A stretch of DNA of 51,068 bases from Planctomycetota bacterium (GTDB taxonomy: Bacteria > Planctomycetota > SZUA-567 > JAFGGJ01), in assembly GCA_016930595.1 (NCBI GenBank), contig JAFGGJ010000001.1, positions 1 to 51,068 on the forward strand, given 5' to 3'. The position numbers and the translations under genes were made by a program. A model generated the notes under the pieces. That model searched no databases. It saw only the letters and a program-made list of their open reading frames with translations, and had not been told where the DNA came from. Positions 23,836 to 31,641 of this stretch are shown one piece after another; the first letter of the stretch is position 1, and each line of letters starts with the position of its first letter.

Positions 23836-26800
23836 CCCCGCTGTCCTCGAAAGCGTACATCGTTCCGCTCTGCGTGATCACGTACGCCCTGCCGTTTATG
23901 TGCATCGGCGGCACCACTATCGGCTGCCGGAATACGTACTTCCACCGCAGGCGCCCCTTATTCCCCGAAATCACGTACAGGGTCCCCGCCTTGTCCGCTA
24001 TGTACACCTTGTCCTCGTCTCCGCCGGCCGCCGCGACCACCTGCTCTTCCGTCTCCAGCGGCGCCCACACCACTCTGCCGCTTTCGGGGTCCAGGCAGTA
24101 TAGCCTCTGCTTGGCGTCGCAGACGTACAGCCTCCGCCCGATTATCACCGGCCCCGCGGTGAGTTCCCTTTCCATCTTGTACGCCCATGCCGGTATCGCA
24201 TGCGGGCTGTTCAGGTCCCGGCAGTACACCACGCGGCCAGACGCGAAGTACAGCCTGTTGCCGTACGTCACAAGGTCCGATATGGGCTGGCCGTACTGCA
24301 GGACCTTCACCTCGCGCCCCGTCGGGCTTTCCAGCACCATGAGGTCCCCCTTGCGCGTCGGCACATAGAGATACCTTTCGGTCGCCACAAGGTCGCTCTC
24401 TATCCCCGCGGAAACCTGCACCGACCACACCGGAGTGCCGTTCTCGGCCTCCAGGCACGACACCAGCCCGCTTTCGTCAGCGGCGAAGACGAACAGCTTC
24501 TGGTTCAGCAGTTCCAGCCGCTTGACGGCCGGGCGCGACAGGATATTCGCCCCGTTCAGCGCCGACCAGCTTTTCTTCGCCGCGTTCCGCGTTACGGCGA
24601 ACACCGTCACCGTTCCGTCCGACACCCCGAAGAACAGGTTCCCCGCATAGTACAGCATCGGGCTCGTCACGTCGCCAAGGCCCTGTTCCTTGACTTTCAC
24701 CGACCAGAGTTCCCTGCCCGTATCCCTGTCCAGTCCCATCAGCCTGCCCGACCGGTTCGCCGCTATTATCATGTTCTCCAGCGCGCCCGCGGGTATGTCC
24801 ACGTCCCCCCCCAGGCTCACCGTTATCACCGCTTCGCGCTCAAGCGTCAGGGAAATCTCCACCGAATCCGACTGCCCCGTTATCACTTTCTTGACGCTCC
24901 GGAAGCCCTTCTTCGACGCCACTATCTCCACCCTGCTCCCGGGTTCGTACTGCAGCGGCAGCGGGCTCGACCCGCGGAATCTCCCTCCCACGTATATGTC
25001 CGCGCCCTCGGGATCCGTCTTCACCAGCACCGGCAGCTTTACGGACTTCGCCTCCTCGCTCCACGGATAGCGATCCAGCAGGTCCTTCTTCCGCCGGTGC
25101 TCTTCCTCCAGAGTCTCCGCCCGCCCTTCGAACCTGGCCACCCACTTCCTGTAGTCCTGCAGGTATTCGTCGATCTCAGCTATCCTGGCCAGCCTGCCGC
25201 GGGCGCGCTCGGCCGCCGCCGGCGCTCCCGCTTCGGCAACGACCTTCCTGTAGAGCTCCGCCGCCTCACCGTGCCGGTGCTCTTCGAAAAGAACCTCAGC
25301 CGCCGACAGCATCTCTTCGATCTCCATCGCCCGGCGCTTTTTCTGCAGCTTGTCCAGCAGCACCTGTTCCTCCACCGCCAGGGCGTCCATCCTCAACGCC
25401 TCCACCGCCTCCTTTGAATCCACCCATACCGACGGCCGCGACAGGTTTTTCCATACATCGTCGGCGTTCAGTTGCCGCGACTTGTACCGCTCCACCGTCG
25501 TAGCGTACGAATTTTTTGCAAGCAGTTCGTTCACCCCGAATATGCCGCCGCACGCCAGGATGAACAGCACCATGACCAGCACCACGCCCACCAGGACGGG
25601 CTTCGCCCTCTCGGACTTCTCCTTCTCCTCTATGGTCGCCAGCGCCGCCTTGGCATCCTCATTCATCGGGTCAAGCTGCACCCCGCGCCGGAACATCTCC
25701 ACCGCCGCCCTCGACCGCCCGCTCCCCTGCAGCACCTCCCCCATCCTGTACAGCACCGCCGACGCCGCCGGCCTGTCCTTGTTCGCCATGTGTATGTGCG
25801 AAAGCGCCTGCAGCAGGTCGAGGTTGTTGGGATCGAGGTCCAGGCCTTCCCTCGCAAACTCCAGCGCCTCCTCCTCGCGGCGGCTGTCCACCAGCGCCTG
25901 CACCAGCGCCGTGTAGTGGACTATCGCCTCCTTGATGTCCCCCTGCGACGACAGTATGCGCGCAAGCTGCGTCCTCGACGGCACGTGCTTCGGTATCAGC
26001 TTGACGATCTTCTGCAGTATCGTCACGCCGTGGTCCACGTTCCCCTTGTCGAGATGGTAGTGGGCATAGACCCCGTAGTGTATCGCCGCCTTGTTTATCT
26101 CCCCGAGTTCCGTAGCGGCTTCCGCCAGGCGCGCTCGCAGGTCGGGAGTGTCCACGCCTTTCGCCAACATCCTTTCGTATATCTTTATGACGTGCCGCGT
26201 GCGCCCCTCGCGGAGACACATTTCCCCTGCTTCCGCCAGGTCGTCCAGCGTCGCCGACCTCACCAGCCCCTGCTCCAGAAAACCCGCTATCGTCCGCACC
26301 ACCTCGTACCTGCTGAACGAACTCTCGTCTATCACGTCCTGGATGTCCCGCCCGCCGTCCAGGAAATCGAATATCCTGCCCGCCAGCGGCTCCATCTCGC
26401 CGCGCGCCGCCATCTCCTTCAGCGCCGGCTGCGGCAGGAATATCTCCTCCAGCGACGGCACCACGTCCCGCATCCGCTCCCACTCGTCAACACGCCTCGC
26501 CGCCTCCATTATCAGGCTCGACGTGTTCACCCCGATCTGCACCGCCTTCTGTTCCTCGTCGAATATCTCCGGCAGCGGCGCACCGTCTATGAACTCGAAT
26601 TCCCCGGCATCCAGGTGAAACAGGTCGTATACCGCCTCCTCTATCTGGTACCGTATCAGGTTCGCCACGTCCTCTTCGACCAGAATCCCCATCTCCACCA
26701 GCACTTCCCCGAGCAGCTTCCCCGTCTCGCCATGCTTCCGCAGCGCCTCCTCCACTTGGTCGAACTCCGCCAGCCCGCGCCCCACCACCATCTCCCCGAG

Positions 26801-26974
26801 CTTGCCTCCCTTGTCCTTGTCACGGCTGAACAGGGACACCGCCCCGTGATCGAAATACACGTAGTAGTTTTCGTCCCCCGTGACGATCTTGATGGTGCCG
26901 GTCTGCTGGTTCAGCGCCAAGTTCTGGAATATGTCGGCCAGATTGATGCTCTCAAGACTGCCCTTGAATCCCAT
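23828..26974 (-). CDS. PATAN (DUF4388) - TPR - transmembrane - PEGA - beta-propeller protein
   Basis: A 1048-residue membrane protein. The N-terminus is a PATAN/DUF4388-type domain (FKGSLESINLADIFQNLALNQQTGTI, about 1-100), with a related helical extension to about 190. About 240-440 is TPR-like. One hydrophobic helix (VLVGVVLVMVLFILACGGIFG, about 461-482) crosses the membrane. After a coiled region (about 510-640) comes a PEGA domain (VKTDPEGADIYVGGRFRGSSPL, about 648-715), then a PQQ-like beta-propeller (about 725-1045, repeats such as YVPTRKGDLMVLESPTG and GTLYVISGNKG). Orientation is inferred: N-terminal half cytoplasmic, propeller outside. The preceding genes encode a Roadblock protein and an MglA-like GTPase. 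A role as a transmembrane partner of that pair is inferred. Confidence 0.8.
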   Translation of the reverse strand: MGFKGSLESINLADIFQNLALNQQTGTIKIVTGDENYYVYFDHGAVSLFSRDKDKGGKLGEMVVGRGLAEFDQVEEALRKHGETGKLLGEVLVEMGILVEEDVANLIRYQIEEAVYDLFHLDAGEFEFIDGAPLPEIFDEEQKAVQIGVNTSSLIMEAARRVDEWERMRDVVPSLEEIFLPQPALKEMAARGEMEPLAGRIFDFLDGGRDIQDVIDESSFSRYEVVRTIAGFLEQGLVRSATLDDLAEAGEMCLREGRTRHVIKIYERMLAKGVDTPDLRARLAEAATELGEINKAAIHYGVYAHYHLDKGNVDHGVTILQKIVKLIPKHVPSRTQLARILSSQGDIKEAIVHYTALVQALVDSRREEEALEFAREGLDLDPNNLDLLQALSHIHMANKDRPAASAVLYRMGEVLQGSGRSRAAVEMFRRGVQLDPMNEDAKAALATIEEKEKSERAKPVLVGVVLVMVLFILACGGIFGVNELLAKNSYATTVERYKSRQLNADDVWKNLSRPSVWVDSKEAVEALRMDALAVEEQVLLDKLQKKRRAMEIEEMLSAAEVLFEEHRHGEAAELYRKVVAEAGAPAAAERARGRLARIAEIDEYLQDYRKWVARFEGRAETLEEEHRRKKDLLDRYPWSEEAKSVKLPVLVKTDPEGADIYVGGRFRGSSPLPLQYEPGSRVEIVASKKGFRSVKKVITGQSDSVEISLTLEREAVITVSLGGDVDIPAGALENMIIAANRSGRLMGLDRDTGRELWSVKVKEQGLGDVTSPMLYYAGNLFFGVSDGTVTVFAVTRNAAKKSWSALNGANILSRPAVKRLELLNQKLFVFAADESGLVSCLEAENGTPVWSVQVSAGIESDLVATERYLYVPTRKGDLMVLESPTGREVKVLQYGQPISDLVTYGNRLYFASGRVVYCRDLNSPHAIPAWAYKMERELTAGPVIIGRRLYVCDAKQRLYCLDPESGRVVWAPLETEEQVVAAAGGDEDKVYIADKAGTLYVISGNKGRLRWKYVFRQPIVVPPMHINGRAYVITQSGTMYAFEDSGDE

Positions 26975-27010
26975 TGTAGCCCCCGGCTGACCGCGCCGCC
27001 CGGCGATCCG

Positions 27011-27538
27011 CTAGTCGGTGTCTTCCTTGAAGAAATCCGACAGTTTTTCTTCGGCCGAATCCGCAAAGTCCTCGCCGTCCTGCCCCAGGTCGCGCGGGCC
27101 TTCCTTGTCCGCTCTCTCCAGCATCCCCTGCAGGACCTCGCTTATCTTCGTCGTCAGCTCCTCGGCGTACAGCTTCACCATTCCCATCGTCGTGCGTTCG
27201 TCGAACACCGTCACCAGCAGCGCCCTGTCCATTACCAGCGCCACGTGTATGTGCTCGTTGCGCCCCTGGTGGAACAACACCGAGAACTCCTGCTCCCCAA
27301 GCAGCTTCGCCACCTCGCGCGTCGACGCAAACGCTCCCGCCACCAGCGCCGCCAGCGAATCTCCGTCCAGCGATTTCGTAAAGCCCTTCTTCGTTACAAG
27401 ATGGCCTTCCTTGTCCACCATGAAAACGGCCTTCGATCCCGAGGCGTCCAGAAAATCGCCCAGTATCTGGTCTATCGCCTTCACGTCTTCTTCATAGAAG
27501 TCCAGGCGCTTGCGCCGCATCTCCTGGCTGAAACCCAT
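27011..27538 (-). CDS. Roadblock/LC7-domain protein (MglB-like)
   Basis: A 175-residue protein whose residues about 15-130 fit the Roadblock/LC7 fold: a helix (EEDVKAIDQILGDFLDASGSKAVFMVDKEG), the strand VFMVDKEGHLV, a central SLAALVAGAFASTREVAKLL helix and the strands FSVLFHQGRNEHIHVALV. Bacterial members such as MglB regulate small Ras-like GTPases of the MglA type, and this gene follows one directly (39-base gap). The acidic C-terminal 40 residues are probably disordered. Ribosome-binding site GGGAGG before ATG. Confidence 0.8.
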   Translation of the reverse strand: MGFSQEMRRKRLDFYEEDVKAIDQILGDFLDASGSKAVFMVDKEGHLVTKKGFTKSLDGDSLAALVAGAFASTREVAKLLGEQEFSVLFHQGRNEHIHVALVMDRALLVTVFDERTTMGMVKLYAEELTTKISEVLQGMLERADKEGPRDLGQDGEDFADSAEEKLSDFFKEDTD

Positions 27539-27577
27539 GTCTTGCCTCCCTTATTGGGAATCGTGCCTTTGCCTTCG

Positions 27578-28711
27578 CTAAAACAACTGTTTCACGTACT
27601 TCAGGTAATAGAATCCCGCTCCCAGCGCTCCCATCAGGAACAGCACTATCAGCAGCACTATCACGCGGCTGCCCTTTTTCTTCTGCGGTTGCCGCGCCGC
27701 TGGCGCGGTCGTCGCCTGCGCCTGCTGCCTGGCCACCGCTTCTTCCTTGCGCTTACGTATCTCCAGCGACAGCGGGTTCACCGCCCCCCTGTGCGAACCG
27801 CTCCTTCCACCGCCGGCCGCCGCCGGCTGTGGCGCTGCGGCAGCGGGCCTGGGCGCCGCGGGCGCTACCGGCCGCGCCGGAGCCGCCGGCTTAGCCTGTC
27901 CGACGGGGGCCGCGGGACGCACGGGAGCCGCGCCGGGATGGGCCTTCGGACCGCTCCCCGCCAGCCTCACCGGCTGCCCTACGGGCGCCGCCGGCGCGGG
28001 CGCTGCAGGTTTCGGTGCGGCCGCGGGCTTCTGCGCCGCGGGCTGTGCCGCAGCGGCAGGCTTCGCCGCGGGCGGCGCAGCCGCACCGCCTGCGGGTATC
28101 CTCGTCTGCCCGTCCTCGGCAAAACCGTGCTCCCGGTTCAACCTCTTTATCACCACGCTGGCAAGCAGCTTCAGCGTCTTGAACACGCCCTCGCCGCGCA
28201 CCGCCACCGCTTCGCATGTCGGGGCGTTCCACTTGTTCATGTCGGCGTTCAACTCTTCCGGAGTCATGGTCTCCGGAAGGTCCCTTTTGTTCCACTGGAA
28301 CACCAGCGGTATGTCGCTGATGTCCAGCCCGTTCTCCTCCAGGTTCTCCTCCAGGTTCTCTATGCTCTCGATGTTCTCGTCCTTCATGCCGGGCGCCGAA
28401 TCCGCCACGAATATGACACCGTCGGCCCCCTGCAGAACTAGCTTTCTGGTCGCGTTGTAATAGACCTGGCCCGGCACCGTATAGAGTTGGAACTTGGTCG
28501 TCATCCCCGCAATCTTGCCCAGGTCAAGAGGCAGGAAGTCGAAGTACAGCGTGCGGTCGGTCTCGGTTGCGATCGAGATCAACTCGCCCTTGCTGTCCTG
28601 CGGGGCCTTCTTGTGTATCTGCTCGAGATTCGTTGTTTTCCCGCTCCGGCCCGGCCCGTAGTACACTATCTTGACCGATACCTCGCGGGACGCGAAGTTA
28701 ATCTGGACCAT
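27578..28711 (-). CDS. MglA-like small GTPase with proline/alanine-rich linker and C-terminal membrane anchor
   Basis: A 377-residue protein. Residues 1-195 are a bacterial Ras-like GTPase of the MglA group: P-loop GPGRSGKTT (19-27), FDFLPLDLG (about 58-65), YTVPGQVYYNATRKLVL switch region (about 77-93) and base-recognition N141-K-R-D. Residues about 205-348 are an Ala/Pro-rich low-complexity linker that includes a basic stretch. The last about 29 residues contain one hydrophobic helix (VIVLLIVLFLMGALGAGFYYL), so the protein is probably tail-anchored. Known MglA proteins are single GTPase domains of about 195 residues without anchors, so this fusion is unusual. It heads a long operon with a strong promoter. 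Confidence 0.85.
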   Translation of the reverse strand: MVQINFASREVSVKIVYYGPGRSGKTTNLEQIHKKAPQDSKGELISIATETDRTLYFDFLPLDLGKIAGMTTKFQLYTVPGQVYYNATRKLVLQGADGVIFVADSAPGMKDENIESIENLEENLEENGLDISDIPLVFQWNKRDLPETMTPEELNADMNKWNAPTCEAVAVRGEGVFKTLKLLASVVIKRLNREHGFAEDGQTRIPAGGAAAPPAAKPAAAAQPAAQKPAAAPKPAAPAPAAPVGQPVRLAGSGPKAHPGAAPVRPAAPVGQAKPAAPARPVAPAAPRPAAAAPQPAAAGGGRSGSHRGAVNPLSLEIRKRKEEAVARQQAQATTAPAARQPQKKKGSRVIVLLIVLFLMGALGAGFYYLKYVKQLF

Positions 28712-28777
28712 GACTCCGGTTCCCCTTACAGGTCCCTGGGTTCGTCAGCCAGCCATTTGGAAAATAACCGTTCCATA

Positions 28778-28806
28778 AGAATACCGTCTTCCTCCGTGCG
28801 TGTCAA
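28778..28806 (-). promoter_or_regulatory. Sigma70-like promoter of the GTPase-to-fumarase gene run
   Basis: On the minus strand TTGACA (28801-28806) and TATTCT (28778-28783) are separated by exactly 17 bases. They lie in the 118-base gap between glyQS and the GTPase gene, about 65 bases before the GTPase ATG. It is the best promoter candidate for the 14.8-kb minus-strand gene run below it. Confidence 0.7.
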
Positions 28807-28829
28807 TACCCGGTTCCGGCGACACCGTC

Positions 28830-30161
28830 TCACGCGCCCGCCGCCAGCGCCTTCTTCACCACTTCCACCGACGCTTCCGACGCTATCCTTTCCTGCCGCA
28901 TGTCGTCCCGGAAGCGAATCGTGACCGTCCCGTCCTTCATCGTGTCCCCGTCCACCGTCAGGCAGAACGGCGTCCCCGCCTCGTCCTGCCGGCGGTAGCG
29001 CCGCCCTATCGACTGCTTCTCGTCGTAGAACGCATTAATGCCCTCCGCCCAGAACATCTTCACCACCTCTTCCGCCTTTGCGGGCATGCCTTCCTTTCTG
29101 ACCAGCGGCAGGACCGCCACCTTTATCGGCGCGATCTCCGGGTGGAGCTTCAACACCACCCTTTTCTCCCCCTTAACCTCTTCCTCGCAGTACGAATCCA
29201 CCAGCATCGCCAGGAACGTCCTGTCCACGCCCGCCGCCGGCTCTATCACGTACGGGAAGAACCTTTCGCCCGTCTCCTGGTCGAAATACCTGAGATCCCT
29301 GCCCGAGCTTTCCGCGTGCGCCTTCAGGTCATAGTCGGTCCTGTTCGCTATGCCTTCCAGTTCCGCAAACCCCCAGGGGAACCTGTATTCCACGTCGCTG
29401 CAGGCCTTCGCGTAGTGTGCCATCTCTTCCTGCCTGTGCGCCCGCAACCTCAGGTTATCCTTCCTTATCCCGTACCTGCCGTACCAGTCAAGGCGGAAAT
29501 CCTTCCAGTACTCGTGCCACCGCTCATCCTCGCCCGGCCGCACGAAATACTCCATCTCCATCTGCTCAAATTCGCACGACCGGTAGATGAAGTGCTCCAC
29601 CACTATCTCATTCCGGAAGCTCCTGCCCTGCTGTGCAATCCCGAAGGGGAGCTTGAGCCTGTAGGTCTGCTGGACGTTGGCGTAATCCACGAACATCGCC
29701 TGCGCCGTCTCCGGCCTCAGATATACCGTGTGCGCCGAATCCTCCACCGGGCCGAGGTTCGTCCTGAACATGAGATTGAACTGCCGTGCTTCCGACAGGT
29801 CGCCGGAGCCGCATTCCGGGCACTTGACCGTCCCGTCCCCGTCCTTCGGGACGAGATCGAGTCTGAAGCGCGCCTGGCACTTCCTGCAGTCCGCCAGCGG
29901 GTCGGCGAATTTCTCCACGTGTCCGCTCGTCTCCCACACTCTGGGACTCATTATTATCGAAGCATCTATGCCGACCACGTCACTCCTGCGGCTGACCATG
30001 TCGCGCCACCAGAGGTTGCGGATGTTCCGCTTCATCTCGGCGCCCAGCGGTCCGTAGTCGTAGAGGCTGCGGAGCCCGCCGTATATCTCGCTCGACTGAA
30101 ATACGAAACCTCTCCTCTTGCAGAGGCTCACGATCTTCTGCATCAGGTCGTCATCCGGCAT
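28830..30161 (-). CDS. glyQS: Glycyl-tRNA synthetase (dimeric alpha2 type)
   Basis: A 443-residue class II aminoacyl-tRNA synthetase that charges tRNA-Gly. It starts with the usual KRRGFVFQSSEIYGGLRSLYDYGPLG segment. A zinc site is formed by Cys92/Cys95 and Cys114/Cys117. The class II motif 2/3 regions are visible (FRNEI..., GVDRTF). A C-terminal anticodon-binding domain (about 345-443) is present. This is the single-chain dimeric form, not the alpha2beta2 form of many Gram-negatives. ATG at 30161 follows AGGAGAG. Confidence 0.95.
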   Translation of the reverse strand: MPDDDLMQKIVSLCKRRGFVFQSSEIYGGLRSLYDYGPLGAEMKRNIRNLWWRDMVSRRSDVVGIDASIIMSPRVWETSGHVEKFADPLADCRKCQARFRLDLVPKDGDGTVKCPECGSGDLSEARQFNLMFRTNLGPVEDSAHTVYLRPETAQAMFVDYANVQQTYRLKLPFGIAQQGRSFRNEIVVEHFIYRSCEFEQMEMEYFVRPGEDERWHEYWKDFRLDWYGRYGIRKDNLRLRAHRQEEMAHYAKACSDVEYRFPWGFAELEGIANRTDYDLKAHAESSGRDLRYFDQETGERFFPYVIEPAAGVDRTFLAMLVDSYCEEEVKGEKRVVLKLHPEIAPIKVAVLPLVRKEGMPAKAEEVVKMFWAEGINAFYDEKQSIGRRYRRQDEAGTPFCLTVDGDTMKDGTVTIRFRDDMRQERIASEASVEVVKKALAAGA

Positions 30162-30216
30162 GAATGCGCTCTCCTGTACTATCCGCTGCGGGGGAACCGT
30201 CCGGCCTACGGCCTAG

Positions 30217-30244
30217 ATGATAGCATGCACACGCGCCGAAGCAA
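30217..30244 (-). promoter_or_regulatory. Possible promoter of glyQS
   Basis: On the minus strand TTGCTT (30239-30244) and TATCAT (30217-30222) are 16 bases apart, about 56 bases before the glyQS ATG, in the divergent spacer shared with the PHP gene. The match is moderate. Confidence 0.4.
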
Positions 30245-30327
30245 GCCGCTCCGCGGACCGGGGCGCCTATCTGCACTTTACGCGGACCACGGTTTCCGTA
30301 ATCATGTAGTGCGGGAAAGGAGCTTCC

Positions 30328-31206
30328 ATGTCTGTAAGAGGCAAAGTGGACCTGCACTTTCACACGGAATGTTCGGGCGATTCGTTCATCCCTCTCTACG
30401 CCGTGATCCCCGCGGCCGAAAGGCTGGGACTGGCAGCCGTCGCCAAGACCGACCACGACTCCGTCACCGGCTGCACGTACCTGCTGGAAGCCGCCGCTTC
30501 CAGCCCGGTCGAATACATTCCCGGAGTAGAACTCAGCAGCGCTGAGCATTTCCACATCTTGGGGTATTTCATCGACCCCGAATATCCCGAACTGGTGGAA
30601 GCCACGCGCAAAGAAAAGGAATACGGGCACACTGTCCTGCAACTGCGGCTTGAACACTGGCAAAAGCATGGGGGGCCTTACCGCAACAGTATCGACGACC
30701 TTCTGGCCTGCACCCTGTCGCTCCGCGGCACGGGGGAGATCAGCTTGAAGCAGGTGGCCTACGTCCTCGTCGGCATGGGATTCTATCCCGACCCCGCCGC
30801 AGCAAGGACCGACGTGGAGGAGCGGACCGTGGATTTCCAGCCGCCCGAACACCTGCCGCCGCCCGCGGCCGAAGCCGTCGCACTGATAGGCCGCGCCGGG
30901 GGCGTGGCCGTGGCGGCGCACCCGAGGTCGTACACGCCGGACGCGGCGTCGCCGCCCAATCCCGCCGCGGTAGAAAAACTGGTAGCCGCCGGGATAGTGG
31001 GCGTCGAGTGCTATAACGTAAAAGCGATGACTCGAGAAGAACAGGCGTTCTGGCAGGATTTCTGCCGCGAACGAAATCTCGTGTGCACCGGCGGGACGGA
31101 TTGCCATAACCACGTAGAAGAATGGAACGTAACACAGGAAACCATAACTCCTTACGCCGCTGTAGAAGGCCTGAAAGCGCGCCTGCCGTCGAAGAAACGG
31201 AGATAA
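30328..31206 (+). CDS. PHP-domain metal-dependent phosphoesterase
   Basis: A 292-residue PHP-family hydrolase. Metal ligands appear in the canonical order: D8-L-H10-F-H12 (DLHFHTECSGDS), TDH (D42-H43), the GVELS segment with Glu, HILGY, AAHPRS and the C-terminal GGTDCHNH. The family resembles the RNase AM / 3',5'-nucleotide bisphosphate phosphatase group (YciV/TrpH-like), so a role in RNA 5'-end or pAp breakdown is possible but not proven. AAAGGAG precedes ATG. It is divergent from glyQS and followed by the repeat-rich spacer. Confidence 0.85.
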   Translation: MSVRGKVDLHFHTECSGDSFIPLYAVIPAAERLGLAAVAKTDHDSVTGCTYLLEAAASSPVEYIPGVELSSAEHFHILGYFIDPEYPELVEATRKEKEYGHTVLQLRLEHWQKHGGPYRNSIDDLLACTLSLRGTGEISLKQVAYVLVGMGFYPDPAAARTDVEERTVDFQPPEHLPPPAAEAVALIGRAGGVAVAAHPRSYTPDAASPPNPAAVEKLVAAGIVGVECYNVKAMTREEQAFWQDFCRERNLVCTGGTDCHNHVEEWNVTQETITPYAAVEGLKARLPSKKRR

Positions 31207-31232
31207 ATCGGGCAAGCCGTGGCGAAACACCA

Positions 31233-31358
31233 AAAAAAATTGCCAAAATGAAGCCAATCTATAGCGGTATATCGCCATACCTAACGTCCCATACGACATA
31301 GAGTTCCCGAAGTAGTGTCGCAAAAACAGACACGACATGAAAATGCACTTTTCGACGC
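31233..31358 (-). repeat. Dispersed repeat, copy B (inverted partner of 12-137)
   Basis: The reverse complement of this segment matches 12-137 at about 86% without gaps. It begins 26 bases after the stop of the PHP gene. Its 3' side (relative to copy A orientation) points toward that gene. The adjacent 31371-31404 hairpin may belong to the same unit, but copy A is cut by the window edge on that side so this cannot be tested here. Confidence 0.85.
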
Positions 31359-31370
31359 GGAAAAGACTCT

Positions 31371-31404
31371 GGGAAGGACCCTTTGTGTAAAAAGGGGCTC
31401 TCCC
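31371..31404. repeat. Imperfect inverted repeat / hairpin next to repeat copy B
   Basis: The arms GGGAAGGACCCTTT and AAAGGGGCTCTCCC pair over 14 positions with two mismatches and one G-T pair, leaving a 6-base loop. It lies 12 bases beyond the end of repeat copy B. No clear T run follows on either strand, so a classical terminator is doubtful. Confidence 0.5.
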
Positions 31405-31491
31405 CCGAACCCCATCCCCCAAACGTGTAACCGCCTGCGCCCTGCACATAAGGCGCGCTGTACTCATGCAAGGGTTTACCGTTCGGGCTTG

Positions 31492-31509
31492 CCCACCCAC
31501 CCGCTGCCC
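31492..31509 (-). other. G-quadruplex motif on the minus strand
   Basis: On the minus strand four GGG runs are separated by loops of 4, 1 and 1 bases. In the M55 transcript this would lie about 130 bases past the stop codon, so it could fold in the RNA. Confidence 0.45.
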
Positions 31510-31536
31510 GCGGCCTGCCCGCCCGTCGGAGAAGAA

Positions 31537-31551
31537 GCGCGATTTTCGCGC
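31537..31551 (-). terminator. Short perfect hairpin, weak terminator candidate for the M55 gene
   Basis: GCGCGA and TCGCGC form a perfect 6-bp stem with a 3-base loop. On the minus strand it is followed by TTCTTCT, about 90 bases beyond the M55 stop. The T run is interrupted, so termination is uncertain. Confidence 0.3.
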
Positions 31552-31623
31552 AAGACTCCTCGCATGTGGTCCTGCTCGACAGTAAACTTTCCTTGCTGAT
31601 AAGCACGCGCGCCACAGGCAATT

Positions 31624-31641
31624 GGGGTGGGTGGGGGTGGG
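31624..31641 (+). other. G-quadruplex motif abutting the M55 stop codon
   Basis: GGGGTGGGTGGGGGTGGG has four G runs with three single-T loops, the pattern of very stable parallel quadruplexes. It ends one base before the stop codon of the minus-strand M55 gene, so the G-rich strand is the template of that gene. Confidence 0.55.

Larger units (their letters stand above)
31207..31641. other. Non-coding spacer rich in structural motifs
   Basis: This is the only gene-free stretch over 300 bases. It separates the convergent PHP and M55 genes. It contains repeat copy B (31233-31358), a long imperfect hairpin (31371-31404), a four-run C tract that is a G-quadruplex motif on the minus strand (31492-31509), a perfect 6-bp hairpin (31537-31551), and a plus-strand G-quadruplex motif abutting the M55 stop codon (31624-31641). 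Reading frames through it show no protein-like composition or family motif. Confidence 0.7.

Noticed and set aside
27780..28110. GC-rich low-complexity DNA in the GTPase gene as a possible frameshift or assembly artefact
   Set aside because: The frame remains open, and both the upstream G domain and the downstream membrane helix are in the same frame, so it reads as a genuine Ala/Pro-rich linker.
25472..28441. A 989-codon plus-strand frame opposite the GTPase, Roadblock and PATAN genes
   Set aside because: Its composition (Arg, His, Leu, Gln-rich) is that of an antisense shadow. The three minus-strand genes have clear motifs and ribosome-binding sites.
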